A stretch of 64,000 nucleotides of DNA from Tenacibaculum jejuense (GCF_900198195.1 NZ_LT899436.1:4244001-4308000), one strand, 5' to 3'; numbered from the stretch's first letter, positions 36,959 through 46,920 are shown. Notes: generated by a model from the sequence alone, not told the origin. Made by a program: numbers and translations.

Positions 36959-37381
36959 ATGGCATCTAATATTATAACAACAGAGTGGAAGAAAAATTTA
37001 TTATTCAAAAGTGATAATCCAAATGGCGCTCAAGTTTTGATGGACACTTCATATGCTAACGGTGGAAATGCGGTTGGAGCTTCTCCTAAAGCTTTAATGT
37101 TATCTTCTTTGGCCGGATGCTCTGGATTAGACGTAGTTATGATTGCTGAGAAAATGCGTGCTCCTTTTGAAGATTTAAAAATTATTGTTGAAGCTAACTT
37201 GACCGACGAACATCCTAAATACTATGATAAAGTTCATGTAAAGTATATTTTTGAGGGTAACAATTTAGATTCTGAGAAACTAACTAAAGTAGTAAACCTA
37301 TCTATTGATAAATATTGCGGAGTTATGGAAATGTTTCGTCAATTTTCAAAAGTAACTACAGAAATCGTCTTCAATGACTAA
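36959..37381 (+). CDS. osmC: OsmC-family peroxiredoxin-like protein
   Basis: 140 residues. The two redox Cys are Cys54 in LAGCSGLDV and Cys120 in DKYCGVMEM, the pair used by OsmC/Ohr proteins to reduce organic hydroperoxides. The fold and length fit the OsmC rather than the classical Ohr subgroup, but the split is uncertain. recJ follows after 18 bases, in the same transcript. Confidence 0.9.
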   Translation: MASNIITTEWKKNLLFKSDNPNGAQVLMDTSYANGGNAVGASPKALMLSSLAGCSGLDVVMIAEKMRAPFEDLKIIVEANLTDEHPKYYDKVHVKYIFEGNNLDSEKLTKVVNLSIDKYCGVMEMFRQFSKVTTEIVFND

Positions 37382-37399
37382 CAACGTGATTTTTTCGCT

Positions 37400-39085
37400 A
37401 TGAAATGGACTTTAAAGCCCAAACCTGATTTAAATACTGTAAATACTTTAGCTAACGAATTAAATGTAGATATAAAACTGGCTGAAATCTTAGTCCAAAG
37501 AGGAATTAAAACTTTTAATGAAGCTAAACATTTTTTTAGACCTTCATTAGAAGATCTTCATGATCCCTTTTTGATGAAAGACATGCATGAGGCTGTTTCT
37601 AGAGTTGAAAAAGCAATAGAAAATGGGGAGAAGGTTTTAATTTACGGTGATTATGATGTTGATGGAACTACATCTGTTTCATTAATGTATTCGTATTTGA
37701 AGAATATTCATCCGTATTTAGCAACTTATATTCCTGATAGATATAAAGAAGGTTATGGTGTTTCATTTGCAGGAATAGATTTTGCTCATGATAATGAATT
37801 TTCTTTAATCATTGCTCTCGATTGTGGAATTAAAGCTATTGAAAAAGTAGCTTATGCTGAAGAGAAAGGAATAGATTTTATTATTTGTGATCATCACAAA
37901 CCAGGAGAAAAAATACCTGATGCCGTTGCTGTATTAAATCCGAAACGAATAGATTGTGAATATCCTTACAAAGAACTTTGTGGATGTGGTGTTGGATTTA
38001 AATTAATTCAGGCAATAGCACAAAACAAAAAGCAAACTATAAACGATTTACTTCCCTTTTTAGATCTAGTTGTTACTGCTATTGGAGCGGATATTGTTCC
38101 TATGACTGGTGAAAATAGAGTTTTAGCATATTATGGTTTAAAAGTGATAAATACCACTCCTCGTATTGGTATACAAGCTTTAACGCAACACATAAATAAA
38201 AAAGAACTTTCTATAACTGATGTTGTTTTTATTATAGCTCCTAGAATTAATGCTGCTGGAAGAATTAAACACGCTAGCTACGCTGTTGATTTGTTAATCT
38301 CTGAAGATCTGGATTTAGCAAAAAATATTGCAAAAGAAATTGAGGAATTTAATGCACATAGAAAAGAGTTAGATAAGGAAATTACAAAAGAAGCTTTACT
38401 TCAAATAGAAACAAATAATGAAGAACATAATTACACCACAACTGTTTACGATGAAAATTGGCATAAAGGTGTTATTGGAATTGTTGCTTCTAGACTAACT
38501 GAAACATACTATCGCCCTACAGTAGTTTTTACTAAAAGCTGTGAATTTTTAGCTGCTTCTGCAAGATCTGTTAAAGGTTTTGATGTTTATAATGCTTTAG
38601 ATGCTTGTTCAGAATATATTGAACAGTTTGGTGGGCATAAATATGCTGCTGGATTATCTATAAAACCAGAAAATTATAATGCTTTTAAAGCAAAATTTGA
38701 AGAAGTTGTAAAAAATACGATTCAAAAAGAATTATTAGAACCTGAAATTGAAATTGACGCAGAATTACATCTTAGTAATATTTCTCCTAAATTTTACAGA
38801 ATTATAAATCAGATGGCTCCTTTCGGCCCATTAAATAGGAGACCTATTTTTCAGTCTAACTCAGTTAGAGATAATGGTTATGGGAAACAAGTTGGACAAG
38901 ATAAAACTCATCTAAAACTTACTGTTTTTCAAGGAAATCCTAAAAACTGTATTGGAGCAATCGGCTTTAGTTTAGGAAATAAAATAGCACATGTACAACA
39001 AGAGTTTGATATTGTTTATCAACTTGATGAAAATACATGGAATGGAAATACATTCATACAACTTCAATTGAAAGATTTAAAATAA
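37400..39085 (+). CDS. recJ: Single-strand-specific DNA exonuclease RecJ
   Basis: 561 residues. It degrades single-stranded DNA 5' to 3' in recombination and mismatch repair. The DHH-family motifs are visible: DYDVDG at 84-89, DHH at 164-166, and in the DHHA1 domain GGHKYAAGLS. The C-terminal OB-like region ends the protein. It is co-transcribed with osmC, an uncommon pairing. Confidence 0.95.
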   Translation: MKWTLKPKPDLNTVNTLANELNVDIKLAEILVQRGIKTFNEAKHFFRPSLEDLHDPFLMKDMHEAVSRVEKAIENGEKVLIYGDYDVDGTTSVSLMYSYLKNIHPYLATYIPDRYKEGYGVSFAGIDFAHDNEFSLIIALDCGIKAIEKVAYAEEKGIDFIICDHHKPGEKIPDAVAVLNPKRIDCEYPYKELCGCGVGFKLIQAIAQNKKQTINDLLPFLDLVVTAIGADIVPMTGENRVLAYYGLKVINTTPRIGIQALTQHINKKELSITDVVFIIAPRINAAGRIKHASYAVDLLISEDLDLAKNIAKEIEEFNAHRKELDKEITKEALLQIETNNEEHNYTTTVYDENWHKGVIGIVASRLTETYYRPTVVFTKSCEFLAASARSVKGFDVYNALDACSEYIEQFGGHKYAAGLSIKPENYNAFKAKFEEVVKNTIQKELLEPEIEIDAELHLSNISPKFYRIINQMAPFGPLNRRPIFQSNSVRDNGYGKQVGQDKTHLKLTVFQGNPKNCIGAIGFSLGNKIAHVQQEFDIVYQLDENTWNGNTFIQLQLKDLK

Positions 39086-39109
39086 CTTATTTAGATTAAA
39101 TAAAAATAA

Positions 39110-39117
39110 TATATTTG
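39110..39117 (+). promoter_or_regulatory. Promoter -7 box of the Cys-motif protein gene
   Basis: TATATTTG, an exact consensus match, 20 bases before the ATG at 39138. Confidence 0.6.
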
Positions 39118-39137
39118 TTCTATAAAAAACAAACACT

Positions 39138-39482
39138 ATGGAACAAATAAAAACTGTATACACGAATGATATTGGTATTTCATTCCAATGGGTAAATTCA
39201 TGTAAACAATTAACACAAGTTATATTTAGAGATACTGGGTTTCACTTAACAACAAATGAAATTGAGCTTTTTTTAGAGCAAACTATTGATGCTAAAAGAC
39301 AAAAGAAATGTAGTGAATGTATGGAAAGTAGAAACTGTAGATCTTTATTACTTCGAACTCCATCTAACAAAGTAAGTTTAGCAGTTTCTATGGTTGATTT
39401 AGGTCAAATCGAAGATTTACTAAAAGGAACGTTATTTCAATTAAAATTCAATGATTATATCGAAGAAATTTGTAAAAATTGA
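39138..39482 (+). CDS. Conserved Bacteroidota hypothetical protein (possibly DUF6686)
   Basis: 114 residues with no signal peptide. The central Cys cluster KKCSECMESRNCRS could bind a metal or react with oxidants; one more Cys lies near residue 22 (VNSCKQ) and one near the end (EICKN). The length and layout recall DUF6686, but I cannot be sure. It has its own good promoter and a following hairpin. Confidence 0.6.
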   Translation: MEQIKTVYTNDIGISFQWVNSCKQLTQVIFRDTGFHLTTNEIELFLEQTIDAKRQKKCSECMESRNCRSLLLRTPSNKVSLAVSMVDLGQIEDLLKGTLFQLKFNDYIEEICKN

Positions 39483-39486
39483 ATAA

Positions 39487-39517
39487 AATAGGCTAACTAT
39501 TCATTAGCTAGCCTATT
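39487..39517. terminator. Hairpin between convergent genes
   Basis: A 9-bp stem (39487-39495 with 39509-39517). The T run after it is weak, so it may work as a pause or 3'-end stabiliser. Confidence 0.5.
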
Positions 39518-39545
39518 CACGATATAAAAACAAAAAACACTTCCT

Positions 39546-40073
39546 TTAGTTATTAGAACTGTAGGAAATTGTTTTAATTCTATTAGTTAAAGCATCAAAT
39601 TTTACAAAAATAGTTGCCCCAACTTCATGATCTTTTAGTACAATTACCTTACTTCCGTCATTTTCTTTCGTTACAATAAAACCTTCAAATTTTGAGCTTG
39701 TTAAACTATCACCAATGTTAAAAACAATTGACTTAAAAACTATACTTGATTTTTTTATCTCAAAAGATTCTAAGTCATATTCACCATCTTCATCCTCATC
39801 ACTGAAATAAAACTTATAAAAATCATTTTCAAATCTTTTAAGACCATATCCTAAACTAGACTGTTCAACATTAAATTCCTCATTTAAAAGATCTTCTATC
39901 TTTTCTTTACTTCCATTTGTTTTTAATACTTCATTAAACTTATTACCTTTAATCAGAATAGATTCATAATCTTGAATTTCTATATTATTCTTCACACTAC
40001 TAGTTATTTGAGCATGAACATCACCTAAACAACTAAGTACCAAAACGGTTATTAAAATTTTTATAGCTTTCAT
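39546..40073 (-). CDS. Small exported protein paired with the M23 peptidase
   Basis: 175 residues from the ATG at 40073, which opens with a signal peptide (MKAIKILIT, ending at VHAQ). The body has an acidic stretch (FSDEDEDGEYDLE) and no recognisable domain. It starts 17 bases after the M23 peptidase lipoprotein gene in the same direction, so they are co-expressed. A periplasmic inhibitor or accessory role for the peptidase is inference from position only. Confidence 0.6.
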   Translation of the reverse strand: MKAIKILITVLVLSCLGDVHAQITSSVKNNIEIQDYESILIKGNKFNEVLKTNGSKEKIEDLLNEEFNVEQSSLGYGLKRFENDFYKFYFSDEDEDGEYDLESFEIKKSSIVFKSIVFNIGDSLTSSKFEGFIVTKENDGSKVIVLKDHEVGATIFVKFDALTNRIKTISYSSNN

Positions 40074-40090
40074 ATTTTCTCTCTTTATAT

Positions 40091-41404
40091 TTAATTTGAA
40101 CACGGTTCTTCTACTTTTCCTGTATTTTTATTAATCTTTGTTTTTAAATGGTTTAAAGGATCAACTATTTTTCCATTTTCTTTGATTTTTAAGTGTACAT
40201 GAGATACTGCAAATCCACTTTGTATCGCTCCTTTTAAATTACCTGAATCTCCTTGATAACCTACTATCGCTCCTTTTTTAACTTTACCTAAAGCTCTATT
40301 CTTTTCTTGCAAATGAAAATATTGAACCAGTACTTCTTTACCATCAACTACAGATGAAATTGCCACTATATATCCAGCCTTAGGAAACCAATGTTGTGTA
40401 ACTGTTCCGTCGTAAAGTGCAAAAACCGGACTTCCGTAATTATTCTTTAAATCTACTCCGCCATGAAATTTAGGTAACAACCCTCTTCCATTAGGGTTTT
40501 TCTTTTTCCTAGTATTTCCATACATCCCTCCTTTTGTTCCAGAATTTTTCTGTGGCGCAATTTCAGGATTTACAACAGGATCACCATCACAAGGTTTTTC
40601 CACACAATTTCCAGACTTATCTTTAACTTTTCCATTCACGCAAGGAGTAAAAGCTGAATTATTCCCTCCTCCACCTCCACTTGCGTTAGAAGTTACGTCT
40701 GTAATAGAAGCTCCATGACCAAAAAGTGATAATATTGGTATTGGGCTAGACGAACTAGAATGACCGCCAATCACAACTTCTTCTAAATGATTGTTACAAA
40801 ACTTAGAGTTAGGATTTAGCTTTTCATCACAATCATCATCGTCATCCTGAAAAAAACTAATGAAAGAAAATAAACTTGCTTTTTGAATTTTCTCTTGTAC
40901 TATTAATCTATGAGATACCTTACCGTCACTAATTTTATAAGCATCAAAAAATGTCCCATCATAAGTATGATAATAAATGTTTCCGTCATTTAAATTTCCA
41001 TTATTACTACTATGCTCTTCTGTAGTTTCTATTAATGAAATTTCTTTACCATTTACTTCAATAAAAATCAATCGACTTTTAAAAGGAATATTGACATTTA
41101 ATGCTACTTGTACATTGGTTAACAAAGCATCTGTAAAGTCTACATCTAATTGACTTAAAGTACTCCAATTAGGTGTAATAGTAAATCGTTTTTCTCCTTT
41201 TCTCAAAAACAAATGGTCCGTTTTATTGTTTTGATCAGAATTTAGATCAAAAATTTGTTTAGCCCTTGAAATGGAGACTGTTTTGAAATTGAGTTCATTG
41301 ATTGATTCCAACTCGAGCTCTTCTTCATTACAGCTCGAAAAAAATAAAACTGTTCCTAAAAAACAAAGGAACAGTTTTATATAATTTAACTTTTCTTTTA
41401 GCAT
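40091..41404 (-). CDS. M23 peptidase lipoprotein
   Basis: 437 residues. The lipobox is SSC with Cys near residue 25. The N-terminal ~200 residues are unrecognised and end in an acidic DDDDDCDEK stretch. A low-complexity segment with Ser and Gly runs follows (GGHSSSSSPIP, then SGGGGGNN). The C-terminal domain is a LytM/M23 zinc peptidase: His314 and Asp318 in HGGVD, and His402/His404 in SHVHLKI. It would cut peptidoglycan cross-bridges. Its partner gene lies 17 bases downstream. Confidence 0.85.
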   Translation of the reverse strand: MLKEKLNYIKLFLCFLGTVLFFSSCNEEELELESINELNFKTVSISRAKQIFDLNSDQNNKTDHLFLRKGEKRFTITPNWSTLSQLDVDFTDALLTNVQVALNVNIPFKSRLIFIEVNGKEISLIETTEEHSSNNGNLNDGNIYYHTYDGTFFDAYKISDGKVSHRLIVQEKIQKASLFSFISFFQDDDDDCDEKLNPNSKFCNNHLEEVVIGGHSSSSSPIPILSLFGHGASITDVTSNASGGGGGNNSAFTPCVNGKVKDKSGNCVEKPCDGDPVVNPEIAPQKNSGTKGGMYGNTRKKKNPNGRGLLPKFHGGVDLKNNYGSPVFALYDGTVTQHWFPKAGYIVAISSVVDGKEVLVQYFHLQEKNRALGKVKKGAIVGYQGDSGNLKGAIQSGFAVSHVHLKIKENGKIVDPLNHLKTKINKNTGKVEEPCSN

Positions 41405-41457
41405 TTTTTTATTTTTTACTTTTTCAAGACAAAAATAGTTATGCTAAAAAAAACATG

Positions 41458-41503
41458 AGTTCGGGTTACCCACACTTTTGGTGTGGGAAAACCGAACTTT
41501 TTA
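41458..41503 (-). terminator. Terminator of the endonuclease/phosphatase gene
   Basis: A long interrupted stem: AGTTCGG/CCGAACT outside (41458-41464, 41492-41498) and CCCACAC/GTGTGGG inside (41469-41475, 41481-41487). On the minus strand a run of eight T follows. It touches the gene's stop codon. Confidence 0.85.
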
Positions 41504-42544
41504 TTTCTCTTTTATCAAATATAAGTAGACTGGGTAGTGATCACTATAACCCCCAGAGTACTGTCCGTTAGAAAAACTTCTAAAAGGATACCCTTTATAT
41601 CTACCTTGCTTTTGCATTAAAAAACGCTTATTAAAAATACCTGACTTAAACATTTTATAAGTTGAAAAATCTTTTCTCCCTTTCTTATTTAATAATGGAG
41701 CTGTAAACATAATCTGATCAAAAAGGCTTAAATTATCTCTATATGCAGTTGTATTTAATCCCTTCTCAAACATGTTTTCGTAAGGATTAAATACATCATT
41801 TTTAGTAACATCTTCTTTGTCAGATTTTGTCTTTATAACCTCTTTGAAAGACTTATTCATAGGATCATCATTAAAATCTCCCATGATAATGATTTTCGCA
41901 TCTTTATCATTCTCTCTGATCTTTTCCATAATTTGAGTCACTTTATAAGCTGCTTTTTCTCTTAATGGACTACTTTTAGCTTCTCCTCCTCTTCTTGAAG
42001 GCCAGTGATTAACAAGAATATGTACTAACTCGTCATCTAAATATCCAGATACCCAAAGAATGTCTCTTGTGTATATTTTCTTATTATTTGAATAGATATT
42101 AGGATTTACTGCTTCAAAATGTACAGGTTTAAAATACCTTTGTTGATACAATAAAGCTACATCAATTCCTCTTTTATCGGGAGAGTCGAAATGAATAATT
42201 CCATAACGCTTCTTTTTTAAGTGTTTGTTTTTCACTAAGTCCTCTAAAACTTGTTTATTTTCAATCTCTGCTACTCCTAAAATAGCTGGACTAGTTTTAG
42301 CTTTCTCTGCTCCTAACTCACTAATTACCTTACCTAATTTATCAATCTTGTCCCAGTATACTTTAGATCTTCCTGCTTTTAGTTCCATCATTGGACTAAA
42401 CTCATCATTTTTAGTTGTATCATTAATAGTGTCAAATAAATTTTCAACATTATAAAATGCTACAGTTCTAATCTTGTACTCTTTTTGAGCGCTTACAGAA
42501 AACACACTCAATACAGAAACTAATAGTACTATTAATTTTCTCAT
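41501..42544 (-). CDS. Exported endonuclease/exonuclease/phosphatase-family protein
   Basis: 347 residues from the ATG at 42544, which opens with a signal peptide (ending VSAQ) and fits the -7 box upstream. EEP motifs are visible: FYNVENLFD (metal Asn/Glu), GVAEIENK, VNHWPSRRGG, IMGDFNDD and the C-terminal SDHYPV. These phosphodiesterases attack DNA, RNA, phospholipid or inositol phosphates; this subgroup is commonly next to a TonB receptor and DUF5689 lipoprotein, as here. It is divergent from the receptor. Confidence 0.88.
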   Translation of the reverse strand: MRKLIVLLVSVLSVFSVSAQKEYKIRTVAFYNVENLFDTINDTTKNDEFSPMMELKAGRSKVYWDKIDKLGKVISELGAEKAKTSPAILGVAEIENKQVLEDLVKNKHLKKKRYGIIHFDSPDKRGIDVALLYQQRYFKPVHFEAVNPNIYSNNKKIYTRDILWVSGYLDDELVHILVNHWPSRRGGEAKSSPLREKAAYKVTQIMEKIRENDKDAKIIIMGDFNDDPMNKSFKEVIKTKSDKEDVTKNDVFNPYENMFEKGLNTTAYRDNLSLFDQIMFTAPLLNKKGRKDFSTYKMFKSGIFNKRFLMQKQGRYKGYPFRSFSNGQYSGGYSDHYPVYLYLIKEK

Positions 42545-42564
42545 GAAATTATTTTTTAACGGCA

Positions 42565-42591
42565 CAAAAGTAAAAACAAATTTCAAGCCAA
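42565..42591 (-). promoter_or_regulatory. Promoter of the endonuclease/phosphatase gene
   Basis: On the minus strand: TTG at 42591-42589, a 16-base spacer, then TACTTTTG at 42572-42565. The predicted start is about 15 bases before the ATG at 42544. Confidence 0.55.
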
Positions 42592-42658
42592 TTCCCTGAT
42601 TGTGTATAATATTCTTATTTGTTAATATTAACTTAACATTAACACTTTTAAAAAAAAC

Positions 42659-42666
42659 TAAGTTTG
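42659..42666 (+). promoter_or_regulatory. Promoter -7 box of the TonB receptor gene
   Basis: TAAGTTTG, an exact match to TAnnTTTG, about 31 bases before the ATG at 42698. Confidence 0.5.
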
Positions 42667-42697
42667 CAGGCATTTTTTTTAAAAAATATAAACTTTT

Positions 42698-45466
42698 ATG
42701 AAACAAATTATCTTAACAGTATTGTTTTGCTTTACAATATCTTATGGAGCACTAGCACAAAATACTGTAAAAGGAGTTGTTAAAGATAGCGACTCAGAAA
42801 AGGTACTACAAGGTGTTTCAGTCAGTATTGAGGGCAGAGATGAAAGTCAGGTTACTAACATTGATGGGACATTTGCTTTACAAAATTTACCTGACGGAAA
42901 ATTTATTGTTACCTTAAAAAAAGTAGGTTATGAAACTCAGAATTACCCTGTTACATTATCAGGCAGTGTAATTAATCTAGGAGACATTTTTATGTACGTA
43001 GACGAGTTTTCTGACAACCAAGATTTAAGTACTATTATTATTGCCGATGATGAATTAAACGATGATAGTAGTGCTGCAGACAATATTTCTAGTTTATTAC
43101 AATCATCTAGAGATGTATACTTACGTGCTGCAGCTTTCGAATTTAGTGCGGCTTTCTTTAGAATTCGTGGTTTAGATTCTGATAATGCAAAGTTATTGAT
43201 TAACGGAATCGAAATGAACAAATTAGAAACTGGTCGTCCTGAGTGGGCTAACTGGGGTGGATTAAATGATGTTTTAAGAAATCAAGAATTCACAAATGGT
43301 TTAGCTCCATCAAATTATACATTTGGTGGTATTTTAGGTTCTACACATATTAGCACTAGAGCTTCTCAATATAGAAAAGGAGCGAGAATTTCTTATGCTT
43401 CTTCTAACAGAAGTTACAGACATAGAGTAATGGGAACATATTCATCTGGATTATTGAAAGACGGATGGGCTTTTTCTGTTTCTGGTACCAGAAGAGCTGG
43501 AAGCGAAGGTTTTGTTGATGGAACTTCTTACGATGCTACTTCATTATTTGCATCTGTAGAAAAAGTTTTTAATGATAGTCATAGCTTAAACTTGACTTCG
43601 ATTTTTGCTTCTAATAAAAGAGGAGTTGGTTCTCCAAACACTCAAGAAGTTACAGATTTAAGAGGTATTCGTTATAATTCAAACTGGGGATTCCAAAATG
43701 GAGAAATCAGAAATTCTAGAATTAAAGACGTTGAAGAACCTTTTACAATGTTAAGTCATTACTGGAAAATAAACGACAGAGTAAACTTAAATACGAACGT
43801 TTCTTATCAATTTGGAAAGATAGGTAGAAGTAGAATTGATTTTAACGGAGGTCAAAATCCTAACCCAACTGACTTTAGAAACTTACCAAGCTTTTGGATA
43901 GATGAGGGTGATTTAGCAGAAGCTTTTGAAGCTGAACAACGTTTTTTAAATGATGGGCAAATCGATTGGGAAGAAATTTACAGTGCTAATATTAACAACT
44001 CTCAGCAAGGTATAGATGCAGCATATGTTTTAAACGAAGATAGAGTCGATGATGATATTTTTAATGTAAACACGATTTTAAACGCAGATCTTACAGATAA
44101 CATTACACTTAATGGTAAATTACAGTATACAAAATTAGAGTCTGAACGTTTTGCTAATGTTTTAGATCTTTTAGGAAGTACTACTGGTTATTTGGATATT
44201 AATAGATTTGGTTCTATTGGAGATCCTGAAAGACAAAGTGACTTATTAAACCCAAATAGAATTGTACAAGAAGGAGACCGTTTTAAGTATAACTACATCA
44301 TCAACTCTGAAGTGATGAATGGTTTCTTACAAGCACAGTTTAAATACAACAAAGTAGATTTTTATATCGCTGGGGATATTACTAGAACTTCTCACCAAAG
44401 AGAAGGATTGTACCAAAGTGGACGTTTTGAAAATAATTCATTTGGAAAATCTGAAAAACAAGAATTCACAACTTTTGGTGTAAAAGGAGGTATTACTTAT
44501 AAATTATCTGGTAGACATATCTTAGATTTCAATGCTGGATATTTAGAAAAAGCACCAACCATAAGAAATACATTTACTCAAATTAGAGAAAGTAACTTAA
44601 TTACAGAAGGATTAGATACTGAAAAGATTTTATCATTTGATGCTAGTTACATCATCAGATCTCCAAGATTTACATCTAGAGTTACTGGATATTTTTCTCA
44701 AATTACTGATGATATCGACTCTAACTTCTTCTTTTTCCAATCTGATTTATTTGATAGTTTCGTACAAGAAACTGTTACTGGAGCAGACAAAAGACACATG
44801 GGAGTTGAATTAGGTTTTGAATACAAATTAACTTCTACATTAAACTTAAAAGGTGCCGCTAATATTGGAGAGTACTATTATAGCAATAACCCTGATAATG
44901 TTCAGTTTTCTGCTGAAGACACAGAAACAGCTAGAGCTCAAGGTTTTGTTAATGGAGTACAAAGTTTTGGAACAACATACTTAAAGAATTATAGATTAAA
45001 CTCTGGTCCACAAAAAGCATACTCGTTAGGTATCGAGTATCGTGACCCAGATTATTGGTGGGTTAGTTTAACTGGTAACTATTTCGACGATACTTACATT
45101 GGTGTAAGTCCAGTATTAAGAAGTAGTGCTTTCTTTACTGATAACGATGGTTTACCTATTAATAATTACGATCCAATCGAAGCTAAAAGATTATTAGAAC
45201 AAGAAGAATTTGGTGGATATTTTATAGCAAATGCTATTGGTGGAAAATCATGGAAAGTAAGTAAAGACAACAAATACATTGGTTTTACTTTAGGAATTAG
45301 CAATATCTTTAATCAACAGTTCAGAACTGGTGGTTTTGAACAAGCAAGAACTGGTGGTTTCAATCAATTAAGTGAAGATTTCAACAGATCTAAGCGATTA
45401 TTTGGTCCAAGATATTGGTTTGGTAGAGGTACAAATTACTTCTTTAACGTTTATTACAGATTCTAA
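42698..45466 (+). CDS. TonB-dependent outer membrane receptor
   Basis: 922 residues. A signal peptide (ends at LAQ) is followed by a carboxypeptidase-regulatory-like beta sandwich (about 24-105, TVKGVVKDSDSEKVLQGV), a plug (about 120-230, FRIRGLDSDNAKLLINGIEMN) and a 22-strand barrel with the terminal FFNVYYRF. It is an outer membrane importer. No SusD follows; instead a DUF5689 lipoprotein does, so it is not a standard glycan SusCD pair. The substrate is unknown, with phosphate-containing compounds suggested by the neighbours. Confidence 0.93.
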   Translation: MKQIILTVLFCFTISYGALAQNTVKGVVKDSDSEKVLQGVSVSIEGRDESQVTNIDGTFALQNLPDGKFIVTLKKVGYETQNYPVTLSGSVINLGDIFMYVDEFSDNQDLSTIIIADDELNDDSSAADNISSLLQSSRDVYLRAAAFEFSAAFFRIRGLDSDNAKLLINGIEMNKLETGRPEWANWGGLNDVLRNQEFTNGLAPSNYTFGGILGSTHISTRASQYRKGARISYASSNRSYRHRVMGTYSSGLLKDGWAFSVSGTRRAGSEGFVDGTSYDATSLFASVEKVFNDSHSLNLTSIFASNKRGVGSPNTQEVTDLRGIRYNSNWGFQNGEIRNSRIKDVEEPFTMLSHYWKINDRVNLNTNVSYQFGKIGRSRIDFNGGQNPNPTDFRNLPSFWIDEGDLAEAFEAEQRFLNDGQIDWEEIYSANINNSQQGIDAAYVLNEDRVDDDIFNVNTILNADLTDNITLNGKLQYTKLESERFANVLDLLGSTTGYLDINRFGSIGDPERQSDLLNPNRIVQEGDRFKYNYIINSEVMNGFLQAQFKYNKVDFYIAGDITRTSHQREGLYQSGRFENNSFGKSEKQEFTTFGVKGGITYKLSGRHILDFNAGYLEKAPTIRNTFTQIRESNLITEGLDTEKILSFDASYIIRSPRFTSRVTGYFSQITDDIDSNFFFFQSDLFDSFVQETVTGADKRHMGVELGFEYKLTSTLNLKGAANIGEYYYSNNPDNVQFSAEDTETARAQGFVNGVQSFGTTYLKNYRLNSGPQKAYSLGIEYRDPDYWWVSLTGNYFDDTYIGVSPVLRSSAFFTDNDGLPINNYDPIEAKRLLEQEEFGGYFIANAIGGKSWKVSKDNKYIGFTLGISNIFNQQFRTGGFEQARTGGFNQLSEDFNRSKRLFGPRYWFGRGTNYFFNVYYRF

Positions 45467-45490
45467 AACATAAAAAAATACATTTCAATT

Positions 45491-46891
45491 ATGAAAATTA
45501 ATTCAATTAAATTAATAACTGTAATCTTAATTACATTATTACTATCATCTTGTGTTGATGATAACTTTGAAGTACCAACGCCATCTGGCAACGAGGAAAA
45601 CAGTGAGTTAAGCATTATATTAGGTAATATCGCGAGTGAAGCTGACTGGAATTTAGTAACAATTGCTGATCTTAAAGCAAGATTTAACTCTGGAGACGCT
45701 CCACTATTAATTAACGAAAATGACGTTGTGAAGGGTTATGTTGTTTCTTCTGATCGTAACGGAAACTTCTTTCAAGAGATTTATATTCAAGATGCTGCCG
45801 AAAACCCAACTACAGGTATTAAAGTAGTTTTAAACTTAAGAAACAATTATACTAAATACAATGTAGGTAGAGAGGTTTATATTTATTTAAATGGTTTATA
45901 CTTAGGAGAAACAAATTCTAGAGATGGTATTATTACTATAGGAGGAAAAATAGATGCAGCAGATAATAATGAAGTTGATGTTATTAGTGAAAACCAATTA
46001 AAAGATCATATTTTCCGTTCTGCAGTTACAGAAACTATAGTTCCAAAAACTATCAGTGTAGGAGAAATCAATGATAATGCTGTGGGTACTTTTGTAAGAA
46101 TTGAAAATGCATTTTTCCCTCCAGCTTTAGATGGTGAACCTATTGTTGATCCAAACGAAGATTTTGACACTCAAAGAACATTATCTTCTTGTAGCGGTGC
46201 TGGTTTTTCTAATTTTATTTTAGAAACAAGCTCGTTTGCAAACTTTAGTTCTGTTAAAATGCAATCTCAAACAGGTGGTTTTATTGATGCTGTAGTTACA
46301 AAAGATTTTAGAGGTGATAATTTCGTTTTAGTAATTAACGATATAGAAGACATTAAATTTGAAGATACATTATGCCAACCTTTAACTCCTTTTTACAGTC
46401 AAGATTTTGAATCATTTGGTTCTACTTCAGATGTTGAAGCTGCTGGATGGACTAATGTAAATGTTAACGGAGGATCTACAACTTTTACTTTAAGAAATTT
46501 TGGAGGAAATCAATTCATGCAAGCATCAGCTTTTAGAACTGGTGAAAATCCATTAGAAATGTGGTTTGTATCTCCAGCAATCAATTTAGATAGCAATACT
46601 GATGAGGAATTATCTTTTGGCACTAAAACAGGATTTAATAATGGAGCAGCTTTATCAGTTTTAATTTCTACAGATTTTACAGGCGATGTAACTACTGCAA
46701 CTTGGCAAACGTTAAATGCTACTTTAGCTAACGGACCAAGTAGTGGTTTCCAGTTTGATTTTACAGAATCTGGAGCAATCGATTTATCAAGTTTTAGTGG
46801 AGATGTTTATATCGCTTTCAAATATTTAGGAGGTGACGGTGATGTTACTACTACTTTTCAAATTGACAATTTAACTATTGTTGGTAACTAA
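45491..46891 (+). CDS. DUF5689 surface lipoprotein with choice-of-anchor domain
   Basis: 466 residues. The lipobox LSSC sits near residue 20. The first ~290 residues match the DUF5689 layout (VVKGYVVSSDRNGNFFQEIYIQD, then VGTFVRIENAFF). The last ~170 form a jelly-roll sandwich with PFYSQDFESF and the ending FQIDNLTIVG, the choice-of-anchor type. It lies 24 bases after the TonB receptor gene and is probably the surface partner that delivers ligand to it. Confidence 0.85.
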   Translation: MKINSIKLITVILITLLLSSCVDDNFEVPTPSGNEENSELSIILGNIASEADWNLVTIADLKARFNSGDAPLLINENDVVKGYVVSSDRNGNFFQEIYIQDAAENPTTGIKVVLNLRNNYTKYNVGREVYIYLNGLYLGETNSRDGIITIGGKIDAADNNEVDVISENQLKDHIFRSAVTETIVPKTISVGEINDNAVGTFVRIENAFFPPALDGEPIVDPNEDFDTQRTLSSCSGAGFSNFILETSSFANFSSVKMQSQTGGFIDAVVTKDFRGDNFVLVINDIEDIKFEDTLCQPLTPFYSQDFESFGSTSDVEAAGWTNVNVNGGSTTFTLRNFGGNQFMQASAFRTGENPLEMWFVSPAINLDSNTDEELSFGTKTGFNNGAALSVLISTDFTGDVTTATWQTLNATLANGPSSGFQFDFTESGAIDLSSFSGDVYIAFKYLGGDGDVTTTFQIDNLTIVGN

Positions 46892-46920
46892 TAAAAGTCT
46901 TACAGTTTATACTTAAGCTA

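Noticed and set aside
42698..46891. SusC/SusD pair of a polysaccharide locus
   Set aside because: The lipoprotein is DUF5689-like and not a TPR-type SusD, and the receptor lies beside a nuclease/phosphatase, not glycosidases.
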